Origin: Exobasidium rhododendri
Taxonomy: Eukaryota; Basidiomycota; Exobasidiomycetes; Exobasidiales; Exobasidiaceae
Reading direction: 5' to 3'
Assembly: GCA_026210745.1 (NCBI GenBank)
Contig: CP110632.1
Location: 1,983,001-2,047,000, forward strand
Length of the DNA stretch: 64,000 bases
In this document: piece after piece, positions 32,417 to 43,400 of the stretch
Position numbering within the stretch: position 1 is the first letter of the stretch
Layout of the letters: every line of letters begins with the position of its first letter
Made by a program: the position numbers and the translations under genes
The notes under the pieces: model-generated
What the model was told of the DNA's origin: nothing
The model's database searches: none
The model's input: only the letters and a program-made list of their open reading frames with translations

Positions 32417-34264
32417 ATGTCGGCAGCAATAGCTCAAGCCTGTACGGTATGTCAAGTGGCTTCATCGAAGTACAAGTGTCCGACTTGCAGGAGTGCGACC
32501 TGCTCCTTAGTCTGCTCAAAGCAACATGCATCCCAGCAACATCACCACATCAAAACGAGTGATAATGCAGCTTCATCATCGTCGTCATCGACATCAACCA
32601 CAACGAATCCTACAGTATCAAGCTCGACGATCAAACAGTTGCTTCCTTCGCTTCAACTTCGAAATGAGAAAATTGAAGCACCAAAGGCGGACAAATTTGA
32701 GAAAGTCGGAAAATTCGTCAGTATGAACGAATACGACTCCAAGCAGCTTTTGGAAGACTTCGAGTACCTTCAGTATGTCAGCAAATGCGTCACTCTCTTA
32801 GGGAAGGATATTGTCAAGAACGGCTGGATGAGAGAGGCCAATAGCAACAACAACAACAACACCACGCATCAGCAGTCCCCGCAACATCAACAAGGACGGC
32901 CACCAGTAAGGAATAGCAATGGGAGCAATTACAGTAACAACAATAACAGCAGCAACAACAACAACAAAACATACCATCAGCATGTACCGATAGAAGTAAA
33001 AAATCGACAAATATTTGAGAATTGGCTGAGGAAGCTACGATTGCCGATCATGCTTGTCCCCGACGGTATGAGTTGGCGAAAAGAGAATCAGACCAGGTGG
33101 AAGAACAACACGAAGCAACTCCTCTGCACAGTAGACATTCAATATTCCCTTCCATCTTTGTCGTCATCGTCATCTCCAGCCCTATCGACGTTCTCAAAGT
33201 CGTCGAGAGAAAGGAGTTTAATGCATCACGTTTCATGGGAGATGAAGATCGCTGAAGTAGTCGTCAAGGAGGTAGAACGAAAAGGAAAGCAAAAAGGGAA
33301 AGAGAGCGATAATTCCACGAATGTCATATCTGAAAGGAATGGTCCCTGGTGTGACTCTCATTGTATCACTGTCAGCATCTCGAATGAAAGGTTGCGCAAT
33401 GAGAGCTCCTCTAAATTCCTGGAATGGTGGCAACGACAAGTGAAGAATGGAATGGTGAAAGCAGATGGTCTTGCATTAGATGAAGAGAAGCGAAACGCTC
33501 TAGATCAGCTACGCAAAGGAGCCTGGGGTGCAGTGGAAGGCATGGAGGAGAACAGCAATGATAAGTTGCAAGTTGATGATTCTGCGTCGTCAGCCTCGAA
33601 TCTTGAGATGCAGATCGATCAAGTAGCTTCCTCCAGTCTTGGTGGACTTATCTCCTCCTCTTTACTGGGGAAATTGCAGGCTGCGCGGTCGATGAGGGAG
33701 CAGCAGCAGCAGCAGCAGCAGGAAGAGTTGAAGCAAAAGCTGGAGACTATACCCAGTGAGGAAGAGAAATCCAGTAATGCCTCGAGAAGAAGTCTTGTCC
33801 TTCTAGATGGCAGCGAGACATTCCAAAGCTTCCTTCAGGATCTACCGAGGGGATTCGCGATTGTAGAGTACTTTCACATTGAAGTGTGGGAAAGAAAAGA
33901 TCTTCTGAAGCAAATCGAACAAGGCAAAGTCATCCAAGAGAGGCTGAATGGCAAGCCGGAGAAGGAAGAAGAAGAGGAGAGGCTATCACTAGATGAAAAG
34001 AAGCATCCGAGGTCAGAGGAAGAGGCGGCAAGTAGTCCATCTCAACCTGCCAAAAAGGCAAAAGTCCCCGAGCAAAAGAATAGTATGAATGCCTTGAACG
34101 GTCTGACAGCTTATGCTAGCTCCGAAGAGGAGGGGGAAGGGGATGAGGAGAATGCTTCGGAGAGTGAGGGAGCGGATGAGGGAGGAGAAGAGCTTTATTC
34201 TGCTCCTTCTTCAGGTGGTCTGGCAAGGATGGCACAGAGCTTGGGGATGGTGCCACTGTCGTGA
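32417..34264 (+). CDS. BCD1: Box C/D snoRNP assembly factor Bcd1 (zf-HIT)
   Basis: Single exon, 615 residues. A zf-HIT finger sits at residues 9-42 (CxxC, CxxC, CxxxC, HxxxxH). Then a disordered Ser/Asn-rich stretch, and the Bcd1 core: WLRKLRLPIMLVPDGMSWRKENQTRW followed by NTKQLLCTVDIQY, and near the C-terminal side SFLQDLPRGFAIVEYFHIEVW. Bcd1/ZNHIT6 works with Rsa1-R2TP and Hsp90 to build box C/D snoRNPs, including U3. Length is well above the yeast protein (about 366 residues) owing to Asn, Ser and Gln-rich inserts and an acidic tail. Placed tail to tail with UTP13. Confidence 0.88.
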   Translation: MSAAIAQACTVCQVASSKYKCPTCRSATCSLVCSKQHASQQHHHIKTSDNAASSSSSSTSTTTNPTVSSSTIKQLLPSLQLRNEKIEAPKADKFEKVGKFVSMNEYDSKQLLEDFEYLQYVSKCVTLLGKDIVKNGWMREANSNNNNNTTHQQSPQHQQGRPPVRNSNGSNYSNNNNSSNNNNKTYHQHVPIEVKNRQIFENWLRKLRLPIMLVPDGMSWRKENQTRWKNNTKQLLCTVDIQYSLPSLSSSSSPALSTFSKSSRERSLMHHVSWEMKIAEVVVKEVERKGKQKGKESDNSTNVISERNGPWCDSHCITVSISNERLRNESSSKFLEWWQRQVKNGMVKADGLALDEEKRNALDQLRKGAWGAVEGMEENSNDKLQVDDSASSASNLEMQIDQVASSSLGGLISSSLLGKLQAARSMREQQQQQQQEELKQKLETIPSEEEKSSNASRRSLVLLDGSETFQSFLQDLPRGFAIVEYFHIEVWERKDLLKQIEQGKVIQERLNGKPEKEEEEERLSLDEKKHPRSEEEAASSPSQPAKKAKVPEQKNSMNALNGLTAYASSEEEGEGDEENASESEGADEGGEELYSAPSSGGLARMAQSLGMVPLS

Positions 34265-34405
34265 GGCGGAATACATTCAACAGGCGCAAAGCCATGGAAC
34301 ATTTTACACACAACAGCATATCCCATTTGGATCGCAAAGCTGCTGCTGATAGCGAGTGTTACGATTGTGTGCATGTAATAGTATAATACATATATATTCT
34401 AGACC

Positions 34406-37400
34406 TCATTCGTCTGAGTCTCCTCCACCGTCGCTACTTTCGTCACTTGCCATTTCGACGTCGGAACCTCCATTCTCAGCGATTGCATGGAATCCGTTCA
34501 AGATGATATCTGCTTCTGGAACCTTCTCACCATCGCCATCTTCCTCCTCTTGATCCAATTCGGCACCCAGAACAGAATCCATACAAGCGAGCGTGTACTG
34601 TAGCATGGAGCTCTCTGTCAAGAGTCGTTGAGCTCGATCGTAGTGCCTTCTTGTGTAGGGTAGGATAGCCTCCAGAAGCGACTTCAAGTCGGTGTTTCTT
34701 TGCCTCTCCACTCTAGCTCTTGATCGGCTCTTCTGGCCGCTTTTCTGTCCATTGCTGCTGCTCTTCTGTCGGATGTCTTCTTCGTCAGATGACGGCTGAT
34801 CCTCTTCTTCCTTGTCTTTATCCTGCTCATAAGCATCTATGATCTGATCGGCAGAATGGAATCGCAGGATGGCATGCAGTACGATCTGAGCGATGTGGCT
34901 CGTTCGAGCAGAAGTGTTCCAATCACGGACAAATGTCAGGAGAATCATCAATTGACTAGACGAGAGTGTCTTGATGATGTGATCTACCGCTTCTGAACCG
35001 GTGATACTAGCAGCCATCGGCGTTCTTGACACTGTCTGTCCAGTCGGCCTTACTGATCGTGCTGAAGCAGAAGAAAGCACGCCAGCACGAACCAGTGCTT
35101 GCAGAGACGGGTCGACGGAATCATTTCTGCTCTCTCCATTAGTACTTGCATGACTGTCGCCTACAAGGGCAGATTGAAGCAATTCACCAGTCGACGTACT
35201 TGCATCGCCCTTCTCTCGGCTAGAGTCGATACTGGAGAAGAGGTGAAACAATCTCCTGGGCTGCTTCATCGCTAGTGCAAGTGAGATGGCGTTTCGGTAG
35301 TCCTTCACAGCCAGTAAGTTGGAGAACTGTTGTTCCCTCTCTACCTCTTCTTGTTTGCCCTTCACCTTTTCCTCCTCTTGCTTTTGAGTCCAGTCTTTCC
35401 AGAAGCAGATAAAACTATCGGCTGCTCCACTGATGATCTCGTCGCCATCACTGGTGCACTCCAATCCCCATATTCGATCTTCATGACCGTCCAACGTATC
35501 GACACACTCTTCCGTCTTGACGTTCCACAACTTGACTAGACCATCACTGGCACAGCTCAGGCATTGCATGCCTTTGGAGCCTTTTAAGAAGCGGACTTTA
35601 AGGACACTGTTCGTGTGACCGATGTAATTCTTGATGCACGAGAATCCGTCGTTTATACTCCACAGCTTGAGTGATCGATCGCCCGATCCAGTCAAGAAGA
35701 CGGCATCATTTGGCGAAAAGGCGACAGACCAGATTCCCCTCTGGTGGCCACGACAGGTCGTCACCAGCTTCAGGGCGGCAGTAGCAGTCTGACTGTTGCC
35801 CTTGGAAGGTGCGACATACTTGATACTGAACACCTTTGCCGTCTTGTCTTGAGAGCCAGATAGAAGAAGAGCATTGTTGGGAGAGATGTCCAACGCATTG
35901 ATGTCCTTGTCGTGGATCTTGAGCGTCGTCAGAGCTTTCAAGCGAAGAGGAGAGGTAAATTCTTTGTCGATATAATCTGACAAGGTGGACAGATCCCAGA
36001 CTTTCGCGGTCCTGTCTTGACTTCCAGACACAAGAAAGGGCGCTCCTATAGCATCAGGTTGCGCTGGTCGACGTGCAAAGGCAACAGCACCCACGCTCTC
36101 TGTATGCCCTTCGGCAACAGCTACACACCTCCATTCCAATTCCACCTCCTTTTCTTTCACTTTCTCACCATTCCGCAATACTCTTACCCCAACGGAGTCG
36201 TCGAGACTTGCGCCGTCGTCGTCAGAACTGAAGTCCTTTGCCACCCTAGCCCAAATTCTCACTGACCGATCCTTTGCGCCACTAGCCAACCACTTTCCAT
36301 CACTGGTCTTGTCCAAGCAGAGTACCAGGCCACTGTGCCCTTGATCGAGGTCCGCTTCGCCAGGAAGCAATTCCACAGAGTGTTCTTCTGATCCTAGAGT
36401 GTATATTGAAATCGCATTGGTGTTTGTTGCGACTGCTAGGTGGCTATCCAAACGTGCACCCGGAGACAGCAAGGCAATGTCGATGATCTGATCATTGAAT
36501 CCTACCAGTCGCCTGATTAGTTGCAGACTTGGAATGCTGCGAAAGACGATATTCTGATCGGCGTGAATGCTAACTAGAGCGTTTACGGAAGAGAGTAGAT
36601 GCACCTCCGTAATAGCCCTCGTTTCATCATCATCTTGGTCCTTCTCTTCCTCTTCATCGTCGGTGCTCTTGATCGGTTTCCTCTTTGCAGCCATACCTCT
36701 TGCGAATCGACCTTTGGGTTGCACATGTGTGATGCGTCTCCTCTCAAAACTCCACAGGCGAACCTCCCCTTCTGCTCCTGCAGTGTAGAACGCATCACTA
36801 TCGTCAGGCAAGAACCCACTTGACTCCATCGATTCGCCAGTCGTGACAGAGTCTATCATCTTCCACGCCGCTGTTGCACCAGCTGTTCTTCCCTTTCCGT
36901 TGCTCTTGTCATCTTCCTTTTCCCAAAATGTCAACAGTCTATCTCTGCCCGCCGAAACAAGCCTCGTCCCTTCTTTGTTGACCGACAAGCCTCTGACGAC
37001 TGAAAAGTGGGACTCCAGTACGGCAAAAGGTCGCTGTTGACCTGCTCCACCTTTCGCTTTGAGATCCCACAGGCGTACTTTCCCGTCCATCGATCCGGTG
37101 AACAGTTCAATGGTCCGATCTGACCCTTTCTTTGACTCTGCTCTCACCGGCATGTTCCACTCCAGGGCGCTGACGATTCCTCCATGACTTCGAAAGACGT
37201 GAGTGCAGAATCCACCTCGAATGTCCCACACTTTAGCACAACCGTCTGATGACCCAGTAGCGAGTAGTGTGTCTGTTGGATCGATCTGCATGACGACTAT
37301 AGGTGCATCATGCGTCTTGACAATGTTCCTCTGCACTTTCCACGATACTTTGTCTTGATCGTCTTCTGCCTCGATGGAGGAGGAATACTCTAATTGAATC

Positions 37401-37681
37401 ACCCGAATGGCAAGACTTCGAGAAGCCACAAGAAGGGTTGTCCCATCGCTACTCAGCGAAAGGCAGGTGATGTCATCCAAGTTGCTCGGTATTTTGTTGA
37501 TCGTTTTACCGGATTTGACTTGGGTGATGTGAATTGTTTCATTGACTGGTGCGAAGAGGTAGTTGCCGTCGGGTGTCAGGGCTGTTGCAGCTCCACCGGT
37601 ATAGGTCGGCTCAAACGCCCTTTCTCGCTTGTACTTAGTTCGTAGTTGAGGATGTGACGACGTCGAAGGCTGTTGTGTCAT
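34406..37681 (-). CDS. UTP13: SSU processome WD40 protein Utp13 (TBL3)
   Basis: Single exon, 1091 residues. About a dozen WD40 repeats fill residues 30-770 in two beta-propellers (for example TGSSDGCAKVWDIRGG, SGAKDRSVRIWAR, SGSQDRTAKVWDL, TGSGDRSLKLWSI, SGAADSFICFW). From about residue 785 comes the Utp13-specific helical C-terminal domain (FSNLLAVKDYRNAISLALAM...), which joins the Pwp2/Utp21/Utp12 tetramer (UTP-B) of the U3-containing 90S pre-ribosome for 18S rRNA processing. Yeast Utp13 is about 817 residues; here acidic Asp/Glu/Lys inserts and an acidic end lengthen it. Divergent from the DUF4385 gene, 232 bp away. Confidence 0.93.
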   Translation of the reverse strand: MTQQPSTSSHPQLRTKYKRERAFEPTYTGGAATALTPDGNYLFAPVNETIHITQVKSGKTINKIPSNLDDITCLSLSSDGTTLLVASRSLAIRVIQLEYSSSIEAEDDQDKVSWKVQRNIVKTHDAPIVVMQIDPTDTLLATGSSDGCAKVWDIRGGFCTHVFRSHGGIVSALEWNMPVRAESKKGSDRTIELFTGSMDGKVRLWDLKAKGGAGQQRPFAVLESHFSVVRGLSVNKEGTRLVSAGRDRLLTFWEKEDDKSNGKGRTAGATAAWKMIDSVTTGESMESSGFLPDDSDAFYTAGAEGEVRLWSFERRRITHVQPKGRFARGMAAKRKPIKSTDDEEEEKDQDDDETRAITEVHLLSSVNALVSIHADQNIVFRSIPSLQLIRRLVGFNDQIIDIALLSPGARLDSHLAVATNTNAISIYTLGSEEHSVELLPGEADLDQGHSGLVLCLDKTSDGKWLASGAKDRSVRIWARVAKDFSSDDDGASLDDSVGVRVLRNGEKVKEKEVELEWRCVAVAEGHTESVGAVAFARRPAQPDAIGAPFLVSGSQDRTAKVWDLSTLSDYIDKEFTSPLRLKALTTLKIHDKDINALDISPNNALLLSGSQDKTAKVFSIKYVAPSKGNSQTATAALKLVTTCRGHQRGIWSVAFSPNDAVFLTGSGDRSLKLWSINDGFSCIKNYIGHTNSVLKVRFLKGSKGMQCLSCASDGLVKLWNVKTEECVDTLDGHEDRIWGLECTSDGDEIISGAADSFICFWKDWTQKQEEEKVKGKQEEVEREQQFSNLLAVKDYRNAISLALAMKQPRRLFHLFSSIDSSREKGDASTSTGELLQSALVGDSHASTNGESRNDSVDPSLQALVRAGVLSSASARSVRPTGQTVSRTPMAASITGSEAVDHIIKTLSSSQLMILLTFVRDWNTSARTSHIAQIVLHAILRFHSADQIIDAYEQDKDKEEEDQPSSDEEDIRQKSSSNGQKSGQKSRSRARVERQRNTDLKSLLEAILPYTRRHYDRAQRLLTESSMLQYTLACMDSVLGAELDQEEEDGDGEKVPEADIILNGFHAIAENGGSDVEMASDESSDGGGDSDE

Positions 37682-37913
37682 CTTTGCCGCCCACCCTTTT
37701 TGGCCCTCTTGGTGTCTCTTAGGAAGGGGGTCGAATTAGGGGTGGAACAAGGGCAAAAGTGAAGCTCACGAAACTCAAATCTGATTTTTGGAAGAACGCA
37801 CCGAAAATCAAAATTTACCATTTCACGTGTGAGGTGTGTTAAACAGGAGCCACCCACGCTCATAAGCGCCATGGGTACGGAAAGATCCATGATGTGGAGC
37901 TACGCTACACCTT
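37682..37913. promoter_or_regulatory. Bidirectional promoter, UTP13 and DUF4385 gene
   Basis: A gap of 232 bp separates the start codons, so both promoters are in this short stretch. It contains CACGTG (about 37825), an E-box that basic helix-loop-helix factors such as Cbf1 bind; whether it is used is unknown. Confidence 0.4.
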
Positions 37914-38667
37914 ATGCCTCCCACCACTAGAAGCGGTCTCAAGAGGGGCGCGGAGGAGGCGGTGAAGGCAACCAAAAGAAGTAGCGGCAGTAGTAGTAGT
38001 AGTAGCGGCAGTGTTAGCAGCGCACGCAGCGTGAAGCGGGCAAAGAAAGCGGAAGATTTCACCTTGACGAAAAACAAGACGAAAGATGGCCTATACCCGA
38101 TGAACAAATTCCCGTATCACCTTGACTTTAAGAATCTCGATCTACGCAAGCATCCTCATCTGTATCGACCGGGCTTAGGCGAACAGGGAGTGCTAATGGT
38201 GGAGCCTTACAAGGCTGAAATTCTGCCCTTTTGGAAGTTCAAGGATCCACCAACAGCTACGAAGAGCTCGATCGAATTACAGGAGTGCTTTGACAAGTAC
38301 ATTGAAGAGTCGGACTTTGTGGGAGCAGACATGGCACGCAAATTTATACAGGTCAGTGCGTTGTTCTCCTTCCACTCTCTTGTTCAATTCGCTCGAGTTT
38401 GACAATGTTAAGTCCTTCCACCAGATGGGGTTCACTAGGTCCCGCAGATATGCTAATCATGCAGGTGGGCGAAAGTATTCGTACAAGGACGGGAAAAAGG
38501 GCGAGGAGCTGCCAAGAGCAGCGGTAGAGGACAAAGTCAAGGCAGAGAGTGCGGAAATCTTCAAGGCCGTGCTTGAGAAAGTCAAGGTAGATGAAAGATA
38601 TCTCGCTTTGCGACAGGAATTCGAAGAAAAGTGGAAAGACGTTGCGATTACAAATGAGGGAGACTGA
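37914..38667 (+). CDS. DUF4385 family protein, probably nuclear
   Basis: Two exons, 37914-38351 and 38425-38667, 226 residues. After a basic, Ser-rich N terminus with bipartite nuclear-signal-like clusters (KRGAEEAVKATKR, VKRAKKAE), the protein shows the DUF4385 core: YPMNKFPYHLDFKNLDLR, YRPGLGEQGVLMVEPYK, ILPFWKF, DFVGADMARKFIQMGFTRSR (across the junction) and RYANHAGGRKY. The family occurs in bacteria, some phages, algae and fungi and has no known biochemical role. The many conserved Arg, Lys, Trp and Tyr residues suggest nucleic-acid or nucleotide binding, but that is a guess. Divergent from UTP13 and convergent with the MetE-like gene. Confidence 0.85.
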
Positions 38668-38707
38668 TGGAAAAGATGAATGTCTACATTTGTTTTTTAT
38701 GGTGCCT

Positions 38708-40144
38708 TCAAGCGTCCTTTGGCCAGATATTGTGGGCCACTTGACGTACCAGACGCAGCTTTTGAATCATGTCGTCATGAGCAATGTCGTTGCCTTCCGA
38801 GTGGGACTATGGCAGGAGAGGGGTTGCGGGTCAGCTAAATTTTAAAAGGCACACGGAAACAGCTTGCTACTCACCGCAAAGCCGCACTGGGGACTGATCG
38901 CTAGTCGCTGCAACGCTTCCTCGGTGGATGTTCCTGCGCCTTTTGCCATGATTTCTGCAGCACTTCTCACTTTGGACTCCATGGCATCGGCCGACTCCAA
39001 TTGACCCAACTTCGAAGAGATGACTCCTAGGACGATGAATTTGTTCTTTGGTACTTCCGCCAAGGGCTCAAATGTTCCTGCTCTCTCTGTATCATACTCC
39101 AAGTAATAGACGTCTGCTTGGATCTCGGAGAACAATCGTTTGGCAATGTGACTGTAGCTTCCTTCACTGAAGTGTCGACCTCCGACGAAATTTCCGCGGC
39201 ACAGATGAATGCCGACAGACATGTCCTTCGGCTTTCCTTCGAAACAGTCGTTGTAGAGTTTGATGTACTTGCTCAACTCATCCTCCGGATTGATTCCTTC
39301 CTTTTTCATTCCTTCCAACATGGAAGAGTCACAAAAGTACGCAAGCAGAGGATCGTCCACTTGAATGTTTCGACATCCAAGGTCGTACAATGCTTTGATC
39401 TCTTGCTGGTATGCTTTGGCTATATCGCCAAAGTAGCCAGACTCGCCTTGAGGGTATGCCTCTTTTGTAAAGGCATATTGACTTGAATGACGAAGGTGGA
39501 ACCACTCCGGAGCGGCAGTAGTGAACTTAATGTACTTGTGATCTTCCGGCTTGACGTGTTCGATGAGGTACTTGAACTCCTTTTCGTACGGAGACAGGCT
39601 ACTCTTTCGCTTCAACGGTGACTTGCAAATGAAGGTGGCAGCAGGTCGAGCGGTAGGTGAGTCAAGGAAGGCCTTGACATCAGGAACATACCTGTGCAGC
39701 AGCAGCAGCATCTCAATTTTTTCAGCCCACCTTGCTCACACTCTTTCGTTCACATCGTAGCGCATACTCTCTACTCACATCTTGAAGATCTCTCTGGGAG
39801 GATCCGACTCCAAGACGAACCCGTCAAGGTGGTCATGGAACCCGTCGTAGAACTGGCACAAGCATGTACACGTCAGTAAGAGATACATGACGATGGCAAT
39901 TCCTGGTCAAGCGACACTCCTTGCTGCTGCTCACCATGTGCCTCCTGAACTCTCCATCAGTGATGGTCTGAGCGCCTGCGTCCTTCTGTAGTTGAATCAC
40001 ATCAACGATGGCTTTGTCTTCTACAGGTTTCAATTGGTCGTACGAAAGCTTTTCTTTTTCAAATTGCATTCGTACATCTAGCAGGTGGCTAGGTCGCAAT
40101 AATGAGCCAATGTGTTGAGCGCGATTGAAAGGGAATGTGGCCAT
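38708..40144 (-). CDS. MetE-like (cobalamin-independent methionine synthase C-terminal type) protein
   Basis: Four exons, complement of 38708-38806, 38875-39691, 39779-39852 and 39935-40144, 399 residues, about half of MetE. It starts NRAQHIGSLLRPSHLLDVR, with QKDAGAQTITDGEFRR and FYDGFHDHLDGF. The zinc-binding set of the MetE C-terminal barrel appears kept: His and Cys in VGIHLCRGNF, a Glu in YYLEYDTERAG, and Cys in ISPQCGFA. Such stand-alone proteins (YxjG/YxjH-like) are thought to move methyl groups to thiols with a small or unknown donor; true substrate is unknown. The MetE N-terminal half, which binds folate polyglutamate, is absent, so this is not the main methionine synthase. It is 40 bp from the convergent DUF4385 stop, and its ATG lies 293 bp from the TERT stop. 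Confidence 0.82.
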
Positions 40145-40437
40145 CTTGATGAAACTTTTCGGAAGAGCAGGCGAATGTAAGTGATTTGAACAAGGAAGAA
40201 AGACAAGGCGAGTGTGGGGCAAGGGAGAGTGCGAAGACGTCTTCTTCACTAAGGGCCAGCTAGTCACAGGGACTGTCCTTTCACTCGTACGACAACGGGT
40301 AATTCCATTTTCGACACCGTGCAGGAAGATCGACGCTAGAGTTACATCTGCAGATACAGATCTGGCTTGTTGATGATATTCATTGATGCTTCAAGGGAAA
40401 ATTCCTTAAGCAGGCAAGAGTTGGGCTAAATCTAGCG

Positions 40438-43400
40438 CTACAGGGACATACTTGCCAGGGTGCGATTACACGACTTCCAGGCAGACTCGATACTTCTCTG
40501 ATGAGCTCGCTGTGCAGATCGCAGCCTGTTCGAGGTAGTAATCTCTGCTCGAAGAGGAGCAACCCACCTTCTCGAAAAAGCTCGCTGACGGAAGATCCTG
40601 ATGAACGCATCGAAGGCCAGATATGTAAAGGTGTGTTGGTCGATCTGCCATGATTTGACGTCATTCTTGCACATCCGACGCATCTTGGCATTGATACTCG
40701 TATACGAAAGGTGGACGCTGGCAAGAACGACTTGATGAACATACGAATCATTCCGTCGAAGGCCATACAATCTCTTGACCTCACGATGATACGAGACAAA
40801 CTTCAAAGCAGTCAAGAGAAAGTTGCGATACAGGTTGCCAACGACAACTTTCATGCCGTTCAACTCTGCATCCAAGAATATGCAATGACTACGATTGTTG
40901 ATGGAAGATTGAATCAATTTCGCAAAGGCTTGGAACGGCCTCTTGCTGCTGATGGAGAGTGTGTCGGATAGACTGGTGTTGGAATAACGGCTCAGATCGT
41001 ACTCCGTCGAGAGCGTCTCTGTGTTGATGAGATAGCTACACCACGGGAAAAGCTTCTGGTCTTGCCGCAATCGACACATCTCATCGCTTATGCCTACTTC
41101 CAAATTGTGCAAGGACTTTTCGACGGCGATGTTGACGTTGAAAGTCGCATCACCTTTCTTCATCTTCTCATAGAACTGCCTCGCTTTCTCCTGACTAGAG
41201 GAGATGAATAAGAAGTCATCCGTGTACCGCATCAGAAGGCTGTCTCTGTCGCACTCCTCGCACAGCTTCTTTTCCTTCTCCATCTGAGCGAGGTAATAGC
41301 AGCACAAAAGGGTACTCAAGCTACTTCCTTGCGGTATGCCTACTCTCTGCTTGCAAAACTCCTTTCCTATCTTGATGAGATTGTTGGTGATGTGCTCTTC
41401 CAACACCCTCATCAAGCTCTCTCTTTCGCAAGGGGTATACACGACTCCATCAGAGAAGACGACGTTATTGTAGTCTCGTCCGTAAGTACGTATCATGGCA
41501 GAGAAATCTTCCTGATCTTCTTCAGCGCATGCAAGTCGAGGCCATGATTTGGCCGTCCCATCCCTTTTCGACATGACTTGACTGAATTTTTGTATGATGT
41601 AGCGGTCCTGCCAGGAGAGTGAAGGAGATAAAAAGCATGGGCGGCAGTCAGTAAACAGTAGGTGAATCAGCCGCTTCCGTTGTCCCCCTCGCTTACATGG
41701 TGAAGGATGCTCTTGACAATGCGCAATAATTGCTCCTGATCGATGCTGTCAAAGGCACACACTAGGTCAACCTTGACAAAGTAGAGCCGGGGAAGGGATC
41801 CATCGTTCTGTCTTAGTAGAGCTTCCTTGTACAGCTTCATCTTCTCGTAGATCTCATGCGCTCCAAAGACAGAGCTGCCCAGTCTTTTACTGTCCGACTT
41901 CTTCTCGTAGTTGAGTACGTGGAACACCACGTTGAGGATGTTGTTGATCGACTGTTGCTGTTGAACAACCTGATTGGTGTCACTCTTGTTCCGGTCGATC
42001 TTGACACTTCTTCTTCGTAAATTCACGATAGGCCGAACTCCCGTCTGCTTGGGAAGAAGCCTTACATAAGAATAACCAAAATCTCGGCCGCTCATGATCC
42101 CAATAGCTTCGTTCTTGCTGACAGCAGTGAAGCAATCTACCTTGAGCTGGTCCAACAAGGGCAAGCTAATCGTAGCCCAGTCGTCCTGTCGAAAGTAAAG
42201 GGTTCGATTGCGAAAGGCAGCTGATTCGGTGGCGTAGAAGTTCGTGCGAAGGAGTGGGATCAAGAACGAGTCAAAGAGGTAGTAGAGCAGCTCATGCAGT
42301 AGACTGAGTCGCTTCTTCATTTCCACTTGCGTGGGTCGCTGTGATTGCGCTCGCTTGTTGCGAGGTAGAAGCCAGTGACAGTCCAACACTCTGAACCCTT
42401 GACACAGCTGATGCAGGCTGAGTGTCTCATATCGGCGCAAGCGTACAAACTTGTCGACGTCTGAATGATGCGTAGCTAGTCAGAGTACATCTACTATCGC
42501 TCCACCACAATGCAACACTCACTCTTCAAGAGGATACGGAGGTTGTGATGGGAGCCCATCAACTCAATGGGTAGTACCAGCCGCAGTACAGCTTGCGCGA
42601 ATCGAGACACCGAACCAATGGCCAACTTGTACTTTGTAAAGACCGGTTTCGAAGACGCTGACCTTCGTCCTGGGTCCTGCGATGCTTGGGTTGAGTGGAG
42701 ATTTGGTAGCTGCGTCAAAATCTGCGTCTGATTTTGGCTCAGACTTGATTCAGACAAGGTGGTGACGATTTCTTCACGTTCCTTCGCTGACAGTCCACTG
42801 TGTGGTAGCGCGGAAGGGCAACAGTAGTGCAGAAGCTTGCCGTAGTCGAGTCGATCATGCTTGGAGAGCATTATTGACACCAATCGAGCGACATTCTGAA
42901 GTCTCGCCGGCATTTTGATCGACCCTCGCGTTCGAATAGCCTCTTCTCTGTTCGTGTACTCTTCCCACTTGTCCCTGCTCTTCCAACGATCTTGCTCGCG
43001 GGTCAGAACATTATCAAGACCATGTTCTTTAGGCCACATGTACTTGAGCACCTTTCGCGCTCTTGCCTTCCGTGTGGCTTTGTCGATTACCGTCGTCCCT
43101 ACACCCGACTGTATGCCCTTCGTACGAAGTGCTTTCTTCCTTTCTCTCATAAGGAGGACTTCTTTTGGGATGCCGCGATTGAAGACGTGCACAATAGGCA
43201 GGCCTGCTGCTACTTTACCAGAACGAGCTCTAATCGGTCTGGCGTAGTAAATTCGATTCCGAGCAACAGCGATGTCCGATGCGGGGCGAGCTGCTGTTTG
43301 TGGCTTGACGGAGATTGATCTGTGCATTCTCGTCTCTCTCTTGACTGGAAGACGGAGGGACACTTTCGAGTCACTCTTGCTCCTCTCTTGCAATGTTTGT

